64,000 nucleotides of DNA from Nocardia carnea (GCF_029868325.1 NZ_JARWNW010000261.1:1-64000); one strand, 5' to 3'; counted from the stretch's first letter, positions 53,264-62,181 are shown. The notes: generated from the sequence alone by a model not told the origin. Program-made: numbers and translations.

Positions 53264-54133
53264 ATGCGTTTCGGCATCGTTCTGTTCACCAGTGATCGCG
53301 GGATCAGTCCCGCCGCCGCCGCCCGCGCGGCCGAGGACAACGGATTCTCCTCGTTCTACGTCCCCGAACACACCCATATCCCGGTGAAGCGCGAGGCCGC
53401 GCACCCGCAGACCGGGGACGCCACCCTGCCCGACGACCGCTATATGCGCACCCTCGACCCGTGGGTCTCGCTGGCCATGGCGGCCGCCGTCACCGAACGG
53501 ATCGAACTCGCCACCGCGGTCGCGCTGCCCGTCGAACACGACCCCATCACCCTCGCCAAAACCATCGCCTCCCTCGACCACCTCTCCGGCGGCCGGGTCA
53601 CCCTCGGCGCCGGTTTCGGCTGGAACACCGACGAGCTGGCCGACCACGGCATCCCCGGCAACAAACGCCGCACCGCGCTGCGTGAATACCTGGAGGCCAT
53701 GCGCGCCCTGTGGCGTGAGGACGAGGCCTCCTACGACGGCAACTTCGTGCAGTTCGGGCCGAGCTGGGCCTGGCCCAAACCGGTCGACCGCACCGTTCCC
53801 GTGCTCATCGGTGCGGCAGGCACCGAACGCACCTGCGCGTGGATCGCCGCCCACGCCGACGGCTGGATCACCACCCCCGGCGAAACCGATATCTCCGGCC
53901 GCCTGGCGACCCTGAAGAAGGCGTGGGCCGATGCCGGCCGCGAAGGTGCCCCGCGGGTGGTGGCACTGGACTTCAAACCCGACGCCGACCGGCTCGCCGC
54001 CTGGGCCGCCGACGGCGTGACCGATGTGCTGTACGGGTTGCCGGACAAGCCGGAACCGGAGGTGCGTGCCTACCTCGAACGGCTGGCTGGCAAACTGCGG
54101 GACATGAATTCGATCACCCGTGAGGTCAGCTAG
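53264..54133 (+). CDS. LLM-class F420-dependent oxidoreductase
   Basis: 289 residues, luciferase-like TIM barrel. 'FYVPEHTHIP' (~33-42), 'LDPWVSLAMAAAVTERIELA' , 'LAKTIASLDHLSGGRVTLGA' , 'GFGWNTDELADHG' and 'VPVLIGAAGTERTCAWIAAH' are characteristic of the TIGR03619-like actinobacterial F420 group. It would use F420 for hydride transfer to a ketone or alkene substrate. 59 bases after the CMD-like gene and just before the glycosyltransferase; likely co-transcribed. Confidence 0.88.
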   Translation: MRFGIVLFTSDRGISPAAAARAAEDNGFSSFYVPEHTHIPVKREAAHPQTGDATLPDDRYMRTLDPWVSLAMAAAVTERIELATAVALPVEHDPITLAKTIASLDHLSGGRVTLGAGFGWNTDELADHGIPGNKRRTALREYLEAMRALWREDEASYDGNFVQFGPSWAWPKPVDRTVPVLIGAAGTERTCAWIAAHADGWITTPGETDISGRLATLKKAWADAGREGAPRVVALDFKPDADRLAAWAADGVTDVLYGLPDKPEPEVRAYLERLAGKLRDMNSITREVS

Positions 54134-54135
54134 CC

Positions 54136-55431
54136 GTGCGAATTGCCTTGTTGTCCTACCGCAGCAAGCCTCATTGCGGTGGGCAGGGGGTCTATGTGCG
54201 CCGGCTCAGCGCCGGACTGGCCGAACTCGGCCACCAGGTGGAGGTGTTCTCCGGCCAGCCGTATCCGGCCGACCTCGACCCGCGCGTGACCCTGACCGAG
54301 GTGCCCAGCCTGGACCTCTACCGTGAGGACGACCCGTTCCGCACCCCGCGGCCCAGTGAGATCCGCGACCGGATCGACCTGCTGGAACTGGCCACCATGT
54401 GGACCGCCGGATTCCCCGAACCCCGCACGTTCAGCCTGCGGGCGGCGCGGATCCTGCGCGACCGGGTCCAGGATTTCGATATCGTCCACGACAACCAGTG
54501 CCTGGGCAGTGGCCTGCTCGATATCGCGCGGCGGCTGCCGCTGGTCGCGACCGTGCACCACCCCATCACCAAGGACCGGGAGGTCGATCTGGCGGCCGCG
54601 ATCTGGCGGCGCAAACCGCTGGTGCGCCGCTGGTACGGGTTTCTCGGTATGCAGCAGCGCATCGCCCGGCAGATCCCCGATCTGGTCACCGTCTCCACCT
54701 CGTCGGCGACCGATATCGCCGACGATTTCGGTGTGGACCCGGCGCAGCTGAAAGTGGTCCCGCTCGGCGTGGACACCGAATTGTTCGCGCCGCGCGGGCC
54801 GCGGGTGCCCGGCCGGATCGTCGCCGTCGCCAGTGCCGACAAACCGCTCAAGGGCATCTCCCATCTGCTGCAGGCACTCACCCGGCTGCGGGTCACCCAC
54901 AAAGTGGAACTGCAGCTGGTCGCGAAACTGGAACCGAACGGGCCGACCGAGAAACAGATCGCCGAACTCGGGCTCTCCGATATCGTCACCGTCCGCGCCG
55001 GGCTGACCGATACCGAACTCGCCGAACTCCTCGCCTCGGCCGAGATCGCGTGTATCCCGTCGCTGTACGAGGGCTTCTCGCTGCCGGCGGTGGAAGCAAT
55101 GGCCTCGGGGACTCCGCTCGTGGTCAGCCGCACCGGCGCCCTGCCGGAGGTCGTCGGCGAACCCGGCGTCTGCGCCGAACTCACCGAACCCGGCGATTCG
55201 GCCGCCCTGGTCCAGGTGATCGGCCGCCTGCTCGACTCCCCGCAGACCCGGCAGCGTATGCAGGCCGCGGGCCGGGACCGCGCCGTCTCCGTATTCAGCT
55301 GGGAATCGGTGGCCGCGCAGACCGTGCAGGTGTATCAGAACGCGATCGACCGGCACGCCGGGCGCGTCGCAGGCGACCGGGCAACCGGCGTATCCGCCCA
55401 GCTCACCACCACAGGAGGCGCCTCGTGCTGA
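54136..55431 (+). CDS. GT4-family glycosyltransferase (GT-B)
   Basis: 431 residues. N lobe 'CGGQGVYVRRLSAGLAELGH' (~19-38) and 'DFDIVHDNQC'; C lobe 'VVPLGVDTELF', 'VASADKPLKGISHLLQAL' and the Glu-x7-Glu retaining signature 'PSLYEGFSLPAVEAMASGTP' (~308-327). It transfers sugar from a nucleotide donor to a lipid or small acceptor on the cytoplasmic side. GTG start two bases after the LLM stop; its stop overlaps the methyltransferase start. Together with the next two genes it forms a tight three-gene set. Confidence 0.9.
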   Translation: MRIALLSYRSKPHCGGQGVYVRRLSAGLAELGHQVEVFSGQPYPADLDPRVTLTEVPSLDLYREDDPFRTPRPSEIRDRIDLLELATMWTAGFPEPRTFSLRAARILRDRVQDFDIVHDNQCLGSGLLDIARRLPLVATVHHPITKDREVDLAAAIWRRKPLVRRWYGFLGMQQRIARQIPDLVTVSTSSATDIADDFGVDPAQLKVVPLGVDTELFAPRGPRVPGRIVAVASADKPLKGISHLLQALTRLRVTHKVELQLVAKLEPNGPTEKQIAELGLSDIVTVRAGLTDTELAELLASAEIACIPSLYEGFSLPAVEAMASGTPLVVSRTGALPEVVGEPGVCAELTEPGDSAALVQVIGRLLDSPQTRQRMQAAGRDRAVSVFSWESVAAQTVQVYQNAIDRHAGRVAGDRATGVSAQLTTTGGASC

Positions 55432-56156
55432 CCGTCGACTTCGACCGCGCCGGCATCGGGCCGGGCACCCGGGTCATCGATGTGGGCTGCGGCGCCGGCC
55501 GGCATTCCTTCGAGGCCTACCGCCGCGGCGCCGATGTGGTCGCCTTCGACCAGGACGCCCCCGAACTCGCCAACGTCGCCACCATGTTCGAAGCCATGGC
55601 GCAGGAGGGGGAGGCCCCGGCCGGCGCGAAGGCCGAAGCGGTGGAGGGTAACGCCCTCGACCTGCCCTACGGTGCGGGCGAATTCGATGTCGTGATCGCC
55701 TCCGAGATCCTCGAACACGTGCCCGCCGACGACGCCGCCATCGCCGAACTCGTACGCGTGCTGCGCCCGGGCGGCCAACTGGTGGTCACCGTCCCGCGCT
55801 GGCTGCCCGAACGCGTGTGCTGGGCGCTGTCGGACGAATACCACGCCAACGAGGGCGGGCATATCCGCATCTACAAGGCGGACGAGCTGCGTGACAAGAT
55901 CACCGCCCGTGGGCTGCGGCACACCCACCGCACCCATGTGCACGCTCTGCATTCGCCGTACTGGTGGATCAAATGCGCGGTCGGTGTGGATAAACCCGAT
56001 CATCCGCTGGTGCGCGGTTACCACCGGATGCTGGTGTGGGACATGATGAAACAGCCCCTGCTCACCCGGGCCGCGGAAAAGGCACTCGACCCGTTGATCG
56101 GTAAGAGCGTGGCCCTGTACTTCAGCAAACCGGCGGTGACCCGTGCCGCCAGTTGA
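55425..56156 (+). CDS. SAM-dependent methyltransferase
   Basis: 243 residues from GTG 55425, chosen by 'acaggagg' upstream and a 7-base overlap with the glycosyltransferase. Motif I 'VIDVGCGAGRHSFEAYRRGA' (~15-34), Asp of 'VVAFDQDAPE', motif post I 'FDVVIASEILEHVPADDAAI' and 'LRPGGQLVVTVPR'. A C-terminal region with 'HSPYWWIKCAVGVDKPDH' is shared by a group of mycobacterial/nocardial methyltransferases beside GT4 genes. It may methylate a glycolipid. Confidence 0.9.
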   Translation: MLTVDFDRAGIGPGTRVIDVGCGAGRHSFEAYRRGADVVAFDQDAPELANVATMFEAMAQEGEAPAGAKAEAVEGNALDLPYGAGEFDVVIASEILEHVPADDAAIAELVRVLRPGGQLVVTVPRWLPERVCWALSDEYHANEGGHIRIYKADELRDKITARGLRHTHRTHVHALHSPYWWIKCAVGVDKPDHPLVRGYHRMLVWDMMKQPLLTRAAEKALDPLIGKSVALYFSKPAVTRAAS

Positions 56157-57207
56157 GCTACCGTCGGTGCCCTCGGTCCTCACCCGCCGCCAGTGTCTGC
56201 AGACCGCGCAATCCATCGCCGCCGAGCAGGAACCCTCGGGCGCCATCCCCTGGTTCTCCGGCGGCCACACCGACCCGTGGGACCACGTGGAATCCGCGAT
56301 GGCGCTCACCGTGGCCGGGCTCCGCGACGAAGCCGTCGCCGCGTACACCTGGTCGGCCCGCACCCAGCGACCCGACGGGTCGTGGCCGATGCAGTTCCGC
56401 GACGGCGAAATCGAAAACGCCGCCACCGATGTCAACTTCTGCGCCTATATCGCCACCGGCCTCTGGCACTACCTCGCGACCACCGGTGACACCGCCTTCG
56501 CCGCCGATATGTGGCCGGTGGTCCGTGCGGCCATCGACCTCGTCGTCGACTGCCAAGGTGACCAGGGCCAGATCTACTGGCTGCGCGACGGCACCGATAT
56601 CCTGCCCGAAGCGCTGGTGACCGGTTCGGCCAGCATGTACCACAGTCTCGGCGCCGCACTGGAATTGGCGCGCCGCCTGGGTGACCCGCACCCCGAGTGG
56701 GAACTGGCCCGCACCCGGCTCGGCACCGCGCTGCGCGAGCATCCTGAGCTGTTCACCGCGAAAGACCGGTACTCGATGGACTGGTACTACCCGGTCCTCG
56801 GCGGCGCGTTACGCGGCCCCGCCGCGCGGGCGCGGATCGCCGAACGCTGGGATACGTTCGTCGTCGGCAATATCGGTATCCGCTGCGTCTCCGACCGCCC
56901 CTGGGTCACCGGCGCCGAAACCTGCGAACTGGTGCTGTCGCTCGACGCCCTCGGCGACCGCGAACGCGCCCACCAGCTGTTCGCGAATATGCAGCATCTC
57001 CGCGAAACCGACGGCTCGTACTGGACCGGCCTGGTCTACGCCGACGGAAAACGCTGGCCGGTGGAACGCACCACCTGGACCGGCGCCGCAGTGATCCTCG
57101 CCGCCGACGCCCTCTCCCGCACCACGCCCGGTAACGGCATCTTCCGCGACCTCGCGGCCGACGCCGTCCCCGCCCAGCCGGTACCGCTGCCGGTCAGCAG
57201 CGGATAA
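56143..57207 (+). CDS. Alpha/alpha-toroid protein (prenyltransferase-like or six-hairpin glycosidase-like)
   Basis: 354 residues beginning inside the methyltransferase 3' end (14-base overlap). Helical repeats such as 'AMALTVAGLRDEAVAAYTWS', 'FCAYIATGLWHYLATTGDTA' and 'TCELVLSLDALGDRERAHQL', with 'PDGSWPMQF', 'DGSYWTGLV' and 'RTTWTGAAV' at the inner hairpin ends, as in the alpha6 toroid of prenyltransferases and glycosidases of the GH family with six hairpins. Acidic residues in the core could be catalytic, but I cannot name a reaction. Its fixed place after GT4 and methyltransferase genes suggests one glycolipid pathway. Confidence 0.75.
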   Translation: MPPVELPSVPSVLTRRQCLQTAQSIAAEQEPSGAIPWFSGGHTDPWDHVESAMALTVAGLRDEAVAAYTWSARTQRPDGSWPMQFRDGEIENAATDVNFCAYIATGLWHYLATTGDTAFAADMWPVVRAAIDLVVDCQGDQGQIYWLRDGTDILPEALVTGSASMYHSLGAALELARRLGDPHPEWELARTRLGTALREHPELFTAKDRYSMDWYYPVLGGALRGPAARARIAERWDTFVVGNIGIRCVSDRPWVTGAETCELVLSLDALGDRERAHQLFANMQHLRETDGSYWTGLVYADGKRWPVERTTWTGAAVILAADALSRTTPGNGIFRDLAADAVPAQPVPLPVSSG

Positions 57208-57334
57208 CCCCGCTTCGCCGAGCCCGATGCCGGGCGACGGGCTGGTCACCGACGACGACCACCGGGTGGTGGGACAGATTCTCGATTCCGCATGCCGGTT
57301 CCGCTCCTCCCGGTTCTGACCCACCCCGGCGGCC

Positions 57335-58201
57335 TCAGAGATCGGCGAGCTGCGGTACGACCGGCGCCACGCGATCGACCCACGCCGCCGGCGACCCACC
57401 GGGCGGCATCACGATCGCCGTGTGCACACCGAGATCGGCGTAACCGGACATCTGCCGCACGAAATCGTCTAGTGCGGCCGGGTCGGGGCTGCCCGCGAGC
57501 ACGGTTTTGCGGATCCGCTCGTAGTCGGTTCCGACGTCGTCGCAGTGGCGCCGCAGCACATCGAGCTTGTGCGCGACCTCCTCCGTACCGGAAGCGAACA
57601 GGTTGCAGGCGTCGCCGTAGCGCGCCACCAGTCGCAATGTCCGCTTCTCACCGCCGCCCCCGATGAGCACCTTCGGCCGGTGCAGCGGCTGCGGCGCGCA
57701 CAACGTCTCGGCCAGCTGGTAGTACTTGCCCTCGAACGGCCCGTTGTTGTCCGGATCCCACATCTGCCCGCAGATCCGCAATGTCTCCTCCAACCGGTCG
57801 AACCGTTCGCCAGTCGCCGGATACGGCACCCCGAGCCCGTGATGCTCACGTTCGAACCAGGCGGCGCCGATCCCGAGCGCCGCGCGGCCCCCGGAGAGCA
57901 CATCCAGCGTGGTGACGATCTTGGCGAGCAGCCCGGGATGCCGGTAGGTCACACCGGTCACGAGTAGGCCCAGTTCGATCGTGGAGGTGTGCGCGGCCAT
58001 GAACCCCAGGCTGGTGTAGCCCTCCAGCATGTTCGCTTCCGCGGGCAGCCCGGTCGGTTCGATCTGGAAGAAATGGTCCATGAACGACAACCAGCTCGCC
58101 CCGGCGGCCTCCGCCGCCGCGCCCACGCGTGCCAGTTCCCCGGCAATGGCGGCGGTCCCGCCGTCGATCTCGAAAATCGGAACATGGAAGCCGAGTTCCA
58201 T
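57335..58201 (-). CDS. LLM-class F420-dependent oxidoreductase
   Basis: 288 residues. TIM barrel with 'LGFHVPIFEIDG', 'SWLSFMDHFFQIEPTG' (~41-56), 'LAKIVTTLDVLSGGRAALGI' , 'GAAWFEREHHGLGVPYPATG' and 'PKVLIGGGGEKRTLRLVARY' of the F420 group. ATG at 58201 is used because AAGGGG lies six bases upstream; an ATG two codons earlier is possible. It is preceded by a MerR-type promoter (58241-58271), so it is probably induced by an effector of a MerR regulator. The toroid gene converges with it. Confidence 0.9.
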   Translation of the reverse strand: MELGFHVPIFEIDGGTAAIAGELARVGAAAEAAGASWLSFMDHFFQIEPTGLPAEANMLEGYTSLGFMAAHTSTIELGLLVTGVTYRHPGLLAKIVTTLDVLSGGRAALGIGAAWFEREHHGLGVPYPATGERFDRLEETLRICGQMWDPDNNGPFEGKYYQLAETLCAPQPLHRPKVLIGGGGEKRTLRLVARYGDACNLFASGTEEVAHKLDVLRRHCDDVGTDYERIRKTVLAGSPDPAALDDFVRQMSGYADLGVHTAIVMPPGGSPAAWVDRVAPVVPQLADL

Positions 58202-58240
58202 ACTCATCCCCTTGTGATGGTGGGTGATCGGGTCGATCAC

Positions 58241-58271
58241 ACGCTACGACCTGGAGAGCACTCCAGGTCAA
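58241..58271 (-). promoter_or_regulatory. MerR-type promoter with 19-bp spacer
   Basis: On the minus strand TTGACC (58271-58266), 19 bases, TAGCGT (58246-58241). The spacer holds the perfect dyad GACCTGGAG-agca-CTCCAGGTC (58248-58269). This overlong spacer with central dyad is the hallmark of MerR activators. It overlaps the stop codon of the methyltransferase gene upstream. Confidence 0.75.
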
Positions 58272-59098
58272 GTGTGTCGTGGAGTGTTCCGAACCGGAGG
58301 CCGATCCGTTGCCTCGGCCGCCGTGGCGAGGAGGTAATCCAATGGCAGGAGAAGATGATCGCGGCGGTGCTCCGCCCGATGCTCGACGAACCGGCGCAGA
58401 TCCCGGTGTAGCTCGTCCCAGCGACCCTCCGCTGTCAGCCTGTCCTGTTCGCTCATGACGTGGCCCGCAGTGCGAACCAGGAATTCGGCAGCCTCCTCCG
58501 AGGCAGAGAACCGCAGGATCACCTGTCCCGACGAGGTGGCCGTGACCCGTAGGCGATGGGGTTCGAGAATGCCGGCGAGCGCGCTGGCCTCGCCCCAGCG
58601 GCTGGGCGGGCCGCTGCCGGCCGGCGGTGGCGGCAGGTACGCGCTGAGCACCTGCCCCATCGCAGGCAGCACGCTGCCGGGCTGCCACGACGCCAGCACC
58701 ACCCGCGCGCCCGGTGCCGCGACCCTCGCGAGCTCGCGGGCCGCGGCCTGATGGTCGGCCGCGTACATCACACCGAATACCGAGAGCACGACATCGGCCG
58801 ATCGATCCGGAACGGGAAGGGCCTCGAGCTCACCACACAGCCATTCGAGGTCGAAACCTGCACAGCGAGCGCGTTCCTCGGCCAACCGCAGCAGCGACGG
58901 TTCGAAGTCGATGCCGGCCACTCGGCCGCCGCGCCCGGCCGCGAGCAGCGCCGCGTTCCCTGTGCCGGTAGCGATATCGACCACGCGGTCACCCGGGCCG
59001 ACAGCGGCCGCCTCGACAGCCGCCTCCGCGACGGGCTGCAGATAACGGCCCATCGAGGGGTAGTCACCGACACCCCACGTCGTCATCGGACTGTTCAC
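58268..59098 (-). CDS. Class I SAM-dependent methyltransferase
   Basis: 276 residues from GTG 59098, with CAGGAGGT seven bases upstream. Motif I 'VVDIATGTGNAALLAAGRGG' (~38-57; D-x-A-x-G-x-G), 'VAGIDFEPSLLRLAEERA', 'LPVPDRSADVVLSVFGVMYA' and 'APGARVVLASWQPGS' give the UbiE-like fold. 'WGVGDYPSMGRYLQPVAE' is the actinobacterial 'YDPMARRLAPAA'-like opening. Substrate unknown. Its end overlaps the promoter of the next gene, so read-through may be limited. Confidence 0.85.
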   Translation of the reverse strand: MNSPMTTWGVGDYPSMGRYLQPVAEAAVEAAAVGPGDRVVDIATGTGNAALLAAGRGGRVAGIDFEPSLLRLAEERARCAGFDLEWLCGELEALPVPDRSADVVLSVFGVMYAADHQAAARELARVAAPGARVVLASWQPGSVLPAMGQVLSAYLPPPPAGSGPPSRWGEASALAGILEPHRLRVTATSSGQVILRFSASEEAAEFLVRTAGHVMSEQDRLTAEGRWDELHRDLRRFVEHRAEHRRDHLLLPLDYLLATAAEATDRPPVRNTPRHT

Positions 59099-59716
59099 TC
59101 GCCTACCTCCTGAAAGCAGGAGGCGCCCTTGACCGTGTCGACCGGAGTCGAGCGTGGCGGACCGGGTCCGTCGCAGCGCCTCTCGCTCCGGATAAGGATG
59201 CCGACAGCCTAGCGAACCTGTGTCCGCGGTCGACCGGCTCCTCGATCGTGAACCACCCGTCGCGCCGGGAGTCGCGTGCCTGACCCGGCATGGAGGCATC
59301 GGCACAGTTCCTACCGGAGCCGCCGGGAATCACCGTCCTGAGCATCTCCGGGATCGGGGCCCCGCGCGGCAACAGCGCCTCGACCTGGCCGGGTGTGTAC
59401 GACTACGGCAACGCGGCACCCAACGCGCCCGACCCAACGGCCGCGCCCCGCGGAATCCGGTGTGTTGAGTCGCGCCGTTCCTTTCGAATCGGGCTGATCC
59501 CAACCGGGCGGGCTGGGGCACGGGTGGCGCAATAGCCATGAAACCGCTTGTCCACGCCGGTCGCAGTCGTCCGTGCCCCGGCGTATTCTCCGAGCCCCGC
59601 ACGCGCCGCTGTCGTCGACATCGAGGTACCACTGCCTTTCGGCGTCGGAGACGAGACCGAAGCAGGAGTCGCCGTGCCTGGGAACCATCGCGTCCACATA
59701 GACCAGCGAGCTGATG
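59099..59716. other. Intergenic region, 618 bp, mostly decayed sequence
   Basis: Spacer between the methyltransferase and nmtR genes. It contains the hydrolase relic at 59610-59700 on the minus strand; otherwise no intact frame, dyad or repeat was recognised. Confidence 0.5.
59610..59700 (-). pseudogene. Fragment of an alpha/beta hydrolase gene
   Basis: The minus strand encodes 'SLVYVDAMVPRHGDSCFGLV' followed by 'SDAERQWYLDVDDSG', which matches the strand-helix 'LVYLDAFVP..G.S' region of alpha/beta hydrolases (EstC-like). No catalytic Ser segment upstream or His segment downstream is present. A relic by this reading. Confidence 0.5.
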
Positions 59717-60100
59717 TCACGCGGGTGTCTGCGTGGCGGGCGTATCGGTGTCGTCGTGGTCGGCGAGGCCGAGGCGCAGATGCTCGCTGTGGTAGACGGC
59801 CTCGTCGAGCAGTTGGGCGACGTGGTTGTCGTATAGGCCGTAGACGATACTGCGACCCGACCGGGTGCCGGTGACCAGGCCGAGGTTGCGGAGCAGCCGG
59901 AGCTGATGCGAGACCGCCGACTGTTCCATACCGACCGCTTCGGCGAGTTCGGACACCGCACGTGCGCCCTGGCGGAGTTCGGTGAGGATCAGCAGCCGGC
60001 TCGGGGTGGCGAGCGCCTGCAGTGTGGTCGCCACCCGTGCGGCGGACTCGGCGTCCAGGCGCGCGGCCGGCCGGTCACGGCCTTCGACCCCATGTCCCAT
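59717..60100 (-). CDS. nmtR: NmtR-like nickel/cobalt-sensing ArsR-family repressor
   Basis: 127 residues. N terminus 'MGHGVEGRDRPAARLD' matches the metal-binding start of M. tuberculosis NmtR (Gly2/His3 after Met removal); HTH 'VSELAEAVGMEQSAVSHQLR' (~53-72) and alpha5 metal residues in 'YDNHVAQLLDEAVYHSEHL' (Asp/His/His). It represses an efflux ATPase until Ni or Co binds. The ATG at 60100 is chosen because it restores the NmtR N terminus; an upstream ATG at 60124 is unlikely. Divergent to ctpJ with an operator between them. Confidence 0.92.
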   Translation of the reverse strand: MGHGVEGRDRPAARLDAESAARVATTLQALATPSRLLILTELRQGARAVSELAEAVGMEQSAVSHQLRLLRNLGLVTGTRSGRSIVYGLYDNHVAQLLDEAVYHSEHLRLGLADHDDTDTPATQTPA

Positions 60101-60118
60101 GGGGAGGGAGTCTAGCTC

Positions 60119-60149
60119 ATTCATATTGAACGAATGAATACATGTTCAT
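60119..60149. promoter_or_regulatory. ArsR/SmtB-type operator between nmtR and ctpJ
   Basis: ATGAATACATGTTCAT (60134-60149) is a TGAA-N6-TTCA dyad of the SmtB/ArsR type; ATTCAT-N9-ATGAAT (60119-60139) overlaps it, giving three half-sites. AT-rich island in GC-rich DNA, centred in the divergent promoter. Confidence 0.7.
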
Positions 60150-60198
60150 TTGTTCTGTTATGGTGAGCCGGTTGTGCTCCGAGCTCTGGAGGTTCCTC

Positions 60199-62181
60199 GT
60201 GGTTTCGACCACCGTCACGAACGGCCGACCGGCCACCACGCCGGTGGTCCGGACCGGCCTGTTCACGCTGCCCGAGGTGCGCTGGGCGGGCGCTGCGCTG
60301 CTGCTGTTCCTGCTCGGCCTGATCACGCAGTGGCTGGGGGCGCCGGCATGGCTGTGGTGGGCGCTGTACCTGGCCTGCTACGCCACCGGCGGCTGGGAAC
60401 CGGGACTGGCGGGACTACGGGCGTTACGGGAGAAAACGCTCGATGTGGACCTGCTGATGGTGGTCGCGGCCATCGGTGCCGCGGCAATCGGTCAGGTATT
60501 CGACGGTGCGCTGCTGATCGTCATCTTCGCGACCTCCGGGGCCTTGGAGGCGCTGGCCACCGCGCGGACCGAGGATTCGCTGCGCGGACTGCTGGGCTTG
60601 GCCCCCGAAACCGCCACCCGGCTCACCGACGACGGCGGTGAGGAAACCGTCGAGGCCGCCGGCCTGGCAATCGGTGAGGTGATCCTGGTCCGCCCGGGCG
60701 ACCGGATCGCCGCCGACGGGACGGTTGTCGCCGGAGCCGGGGAAGTGGATCAGGCCACCGTCACCGGGGAATCGATACCGGTGGACAAATCCGTGGGCGA
60801 CGAGGTGTACGCCGGAACTCTCAACGGCACGGGCGCCCTGCGGATCCGGGTGGACCGTCGCGCCGAGGACTCCGTGGTGGCCAGGATCGCCGGACTGGTC
60901 GAAGAAGCCGGCCGGACCAAGGCGAAAACCCAGTTGTTCATCGAGAAGATCGAGCAGCGGTACTCCGTGGGCATGGTGGCGGTCACCCTGGCCGTGTTCA
61001 TCGTGCCGCTGCTGTTCGGCGCCGACCTGCAATCCGCGCTGTTGCGCGCCATGACCCTCATGATCGTCGCCTCCCCGTGTGCGGTCGTGCTCGCGACGAT
61101 GCCGCCGCTGCTGGCCGCGATCGCCAACGCCGGCCGCCACGGCGTGCTGGTCAAATCCGCCGTGGTGATGGAAAAGCTGGGCACCACCACCCGCGTCGCG
61201 TTCGACAAGACCGGCACGCTGACCCTCGGTGTTCCCGAGCTCCTCGAAATCCGCCCGATGTCCGGAATTCCTTTCTCCGAGGAACAGCTCCTGCGGCTGG
61301 CCGCGGCCGCCGAATACGGCAGCGAACACCCGCTGGCGGCGGCGGTGGTGCGCGCTGCTCGCCGCCGTGACCTGACCCTGCCTGTCGCCGAGGACTTCGG
61401 CACCCGGCCCGGCCGGGGTGTATCGGCCGTGGTGGAAGGGTATTTCATCCGGGTCGGTTCCCCCGCGGCGCTGCTCGGGGCCGACGATCCCGCGGCCGCC
61501 GAGGCTGTCGCTGTCGCCGACGAACTACAGCGCGGTGGGCATACCGCTGTGGTCGTCCTGTGCGACCGGACCCCGCTCGCCGTTCTCGGCCTCGCCGACC
61601 GGTTGCGTCCCGAGGCCGCCGCGGCTGTCGCGGCGCTCACCGATCTGACGGGAACCACGCCCACGCTGCTCACCGGTGACCACCCCGCCACCGCCGCCCG
61701 GCTCGCCGAACGGGTCGCCCTCACCGACGTGCACGCCGGACTGATGCCCGAGGACAAGGTCGCCGCCGTGCGCCGGTACGAGTCCGCCGGCGAGCGGGTT
61801 ACCTTCGTGGGTGACGGCGTGAACGATGCTCCCGCGCTGGCCGCCGCCCATGCCGGAATCGCCATGGGCGGAGCGGGATCCGATCTGACCCTGCAGACCG
61901 CCGACGCGGTGGTGGTCCGGGACGATCTGACCGCCATTTCCACCGTGATCGCGCTGGCCCGGCGCGCCCGCCGGATCGTGCTCGCCAACCTCGCGATCGC
62001 GGCCGGCTTCATCACCGTCCTCGTCGTCTGGGACCTGGCCGGGCATCTGCCGCTACCGCTCGGCGTCGCCGGTCACGAAGGCTCGACCGTGATCGTCGGT
62101 CTCAACGGTCTGCGCTTGCTGTCGCGCCGCGCGTGGGACAAGGCCGGTCGCAGCGGGCCGGCGGCCGCGGCCCGTCTGTGA
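60199..62181 (+). CDS. ctpJ: P1B-4-type cobalt/nickel efflux ATPase
   Basis: 660 residues from GTG 60199 (GGAG upstream), the same length as M. tuberculosis CtpJ. Six membrane helices (P1B-4 lacks the first pair and the N-terminal metal domains); metal site Ser292-Pro293-Cys294 in 'MIVASPCAVVLA', phosphorylation site Asp336 in 'FDKTGTLT', 'GSEHPLAAAV' (HP motif), 'GDGVNDAPALA', and the P1B-4 motif 'HEGST' (His626). It exports Co/Ni and is regulated by NmtR through the operator upstream. Confidence 0.95.
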   Translation: MVSTTVTNGRPATTPVVRTGLFTLPEVRWAGAALLLFLLGLITQWLGAPAWLWWALYLACYATGGWEPGLAGLRALREKTLDVDLLMVVAAIGAAAIGQVFDGALLIVIFATSGALEALATARTEDSLRGLLGLAPETATRLTDDGGEETVEAAGLAIGEVILVRPGDRIAADGTVVAGAGEVDQATVTGESIPVDKSVGDEVYAGTLNGTGALRIRVDRRAEDSVVARIAGLVEEAGRTKAKTQLFIEKIEQRYSVGMVAVTLAVFIVPLLFGADLQSALLRAMTLMIVASPCAVVLATMPPLLAAIANAGRHGVLVKSAVVMEKLGTTTRVAFDKTGTLTLGVPELLEIRPMSGIPFSEEQLLRLAAAAEYGSEHPLAAAVVRAARRRDLTLPVAEDFGTRPGRGVSAVVEGYFIRVGSPAALLGADDPAAAEAVAVADELQRGGHTAVVVLCDRTPLAVLGLADRLRPEAAAAVAALTDLTGTTPTLLTGDHPATAARLAERVALTDVHAGLMPEDKVAAVRRYESAGERVTFVGDGVNDAPALAAAHAGIAMGGAGSDLTLQTADAVVVRDDLTAISTVIALARRARRIVLANLAIAAGFITVLVVWDLAGHLPLPLGVAGHEGSTVIVGLNGLRLLSRRAWDKAGRSGPAAAARL

